From Carex sylvatica (taxonomy: Eukaryota > Streptophyta > Magnoliopsida > Poales > Cyperaceae), in contig CAXKVR010000785.1 in NCBI GenBank assembly GCA_964058845.1, forward strand, positions 1-18,994: DNA of 18,994 bases, read 5' to 3'. Below, one piece after another: positions 18,251 to 18,994 of this stretch. Positions within the stretch are counted from its first letter, which is position 1; every line of letters starts with the position of its first letter. The position numbers were made by a program, and so were the translations under genes. The notes under the pieces were generated by a model, which was not told where the DNA came from, searched no databases, and saw only the letters and a list, made by a program, of their open reading frames with translations.

Positions 18251-18800
18251 AAAATGGAGATATGCATTCATAGCACGGACCAAAAGTGCGCTATGTATAG
18301 TATCATAGCCTCACTCTTTTTTTCAATCTTTATAAATTAACAAAACATAAAACATGTATTTTCTTTGGAAGTACCTTTTCTTGAATTGAACCTAAAGAGA
18401 TCTATCAATTCTCTTTGGGTCTCCATTATACAAAAGCTGACAACATGAGAGGTAAAAATTGAACCTTACTATTGCTAAAAGAGAGAAAAAGAGAAAAAGA
18501 AAAGGGAGTTTGAAAAACAAATGAAAGTATTTAGTTGTTTATGCTACACTTTTGGAGCACAATTTATAAGCCCAAAGACCAGCTCTCAGCTGTACTGCAG
18601 CACAGTAGACCACACAAAACAGTGCCACAATAAAAAAAAAGGTACAGGAAAACTATTATATTTGCTCTGGCCTTTCAAAGTTCACCAACTGATGATTAAA
18701 CAAAGGTCAAAAGAATTATTCAGAAATGCTAAAAAACAAACCAAGGAACAAACTAAAACACAGAAAGGACCACCCAAGCAACTGTCACAAAAGATCCAAA
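18251..18800. other. Intergenic DNA and probable 3' UTR of the right-edge gene
   Basis: No coding region on the plus strand looks real. The part nearest 18800 should be the 3' UTR of the minus-strand gene that ends at 18801. CATAGCAC..GTGCGCTATG near 18269-18297 forms a small hairpin. Confidence 0.45.
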
Positions 18801-18994
18801 TTACCACGCCCTACCCGTCGGCTTCCTTGACGGGTTCATCGACTTAGACGCTTTGATTGCAACCTGGATGGAATCAGACGGCTCCATCTTTAGTTCCTTC
18901 ATCCATTCGACAACCCGCTCCGCATTATTTATGAACCCGCCCGATATCAGCCCCTTTGCAATCCGCTCCAGTTCATCACTCTCCAAGTCCTTTT
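18801..18994 (-). CDS. 3' end of a gene, possibly a PPR protein (partial)
   Basis: The minus-strand frame is open from the window edge to a TAA at 18803-18801, giving the last 63 or so residues. They read KDLESDELERIAKGLISG, then GFINNAERVVEWMKELKM, then EPSDSIQVAIKAS and a basic tail ending PTGRAW. The pattern of a helix, G-x-x-x-x-A-x-x-x-x-x-x-M and a P-S turn resembles a pentatricopeptide repeat (PPR) unit, typical of organelle RNA-binding proteins of plants. One repeat is too little for certainty. Base composition is more GC-rich than the surroundings, consistent with real coding DNA. The start lies outside the window. Confidence 0.65.
   Translation of the reverse strand, partial: KDLESDELERIAKGLISGGFINNAERVVEWMKELKMEPSDSIQVAIKASKSMNPSRKPTGRAW

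Noticed and set aside
18521..18847. 108-codon open frame on the plus strand
   Set aside because: Low-complexity Lys/Gln/Thr-rich translation with no domain. It overlaps the 3' end of the better-supported minus-strand gene.
1..18994. tRNA, rRNA or miRNA genes
   Set aside because: No tRNA A/B boxes with a foldable cloverleaf or rRNA sequence were recognised. Hairpins present belong to transposon palindromes.

Overview
The window is eukaryotic nuclear DNA from a flowering plant. The evidence is AT-rich intergenic sequence, genes split by GT-AG introns, plant-type soluble epoxide hydrolases, and dense nested transposon remnants (a LINE, an LTR-like sequence, hAT-, Mutator- and foldback-type elements). 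I cannot name the species.

Layout. 1-954: a 5'-truncated LINE insertion with a perfect 16-bp target duplication, then CT-rich sequence. 955 to about 2850: an LTR-retrotransposon-like sequence with a TATA box and no visible coding domain. 3965-6213 (+): an intact four-exon soluble epoxide hydrolase gene (EH1, 319 aa). About 6350-9500: AT-rich sequence filled with small DNA transposons, several nested. 9582-12896 (-): a second epoxide hydrolase copy (psi-EH2). It is broken by a 41-nt exon deletion and enlarged by a 1.4-kb hAT-like element in intron 3; its ancestral TATA region is also deleted. 14301-16114 (-): a third, intact copy (EH3, 318 aa). About 16320-18270: more transposons, including a Mutator-like element with a 9-bp target duplication and a hAT-like element with internal 52-bp tandem repeats. 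18801-18994 (-): the 3' end of a neighbouring gene, possibly a pentatricopeptide repeat (PPR) protein.

The biological unit is a three-copy epoxide hydrolase cluster. All three copies share exon boundaries (exons of 288, 183, 239/242 and 247 nt in the intact copies), intron phases, 5'-leader motifs and 3'-flank sequence. psi-EH2 and EH3 are a same-strand tandem pair and share a one-codon difference in exon 3. EH1 is inverted and converges on psi-EH2. EH1 and EH3 keep the nucleophile Asp, acid Asp, base His, two cap-domain tyrosines and HGFP motif of alpha/beta-hydrolase epoxide hydrolases, so both are expected to open epoxides to vicinal diols. I see no other pathway genes in the window. No clearly new enzymatic system is visible. 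The unusual content is the well-preserved record of how one copy was dismantled and how transposons with exact target duplications mark the cluster.
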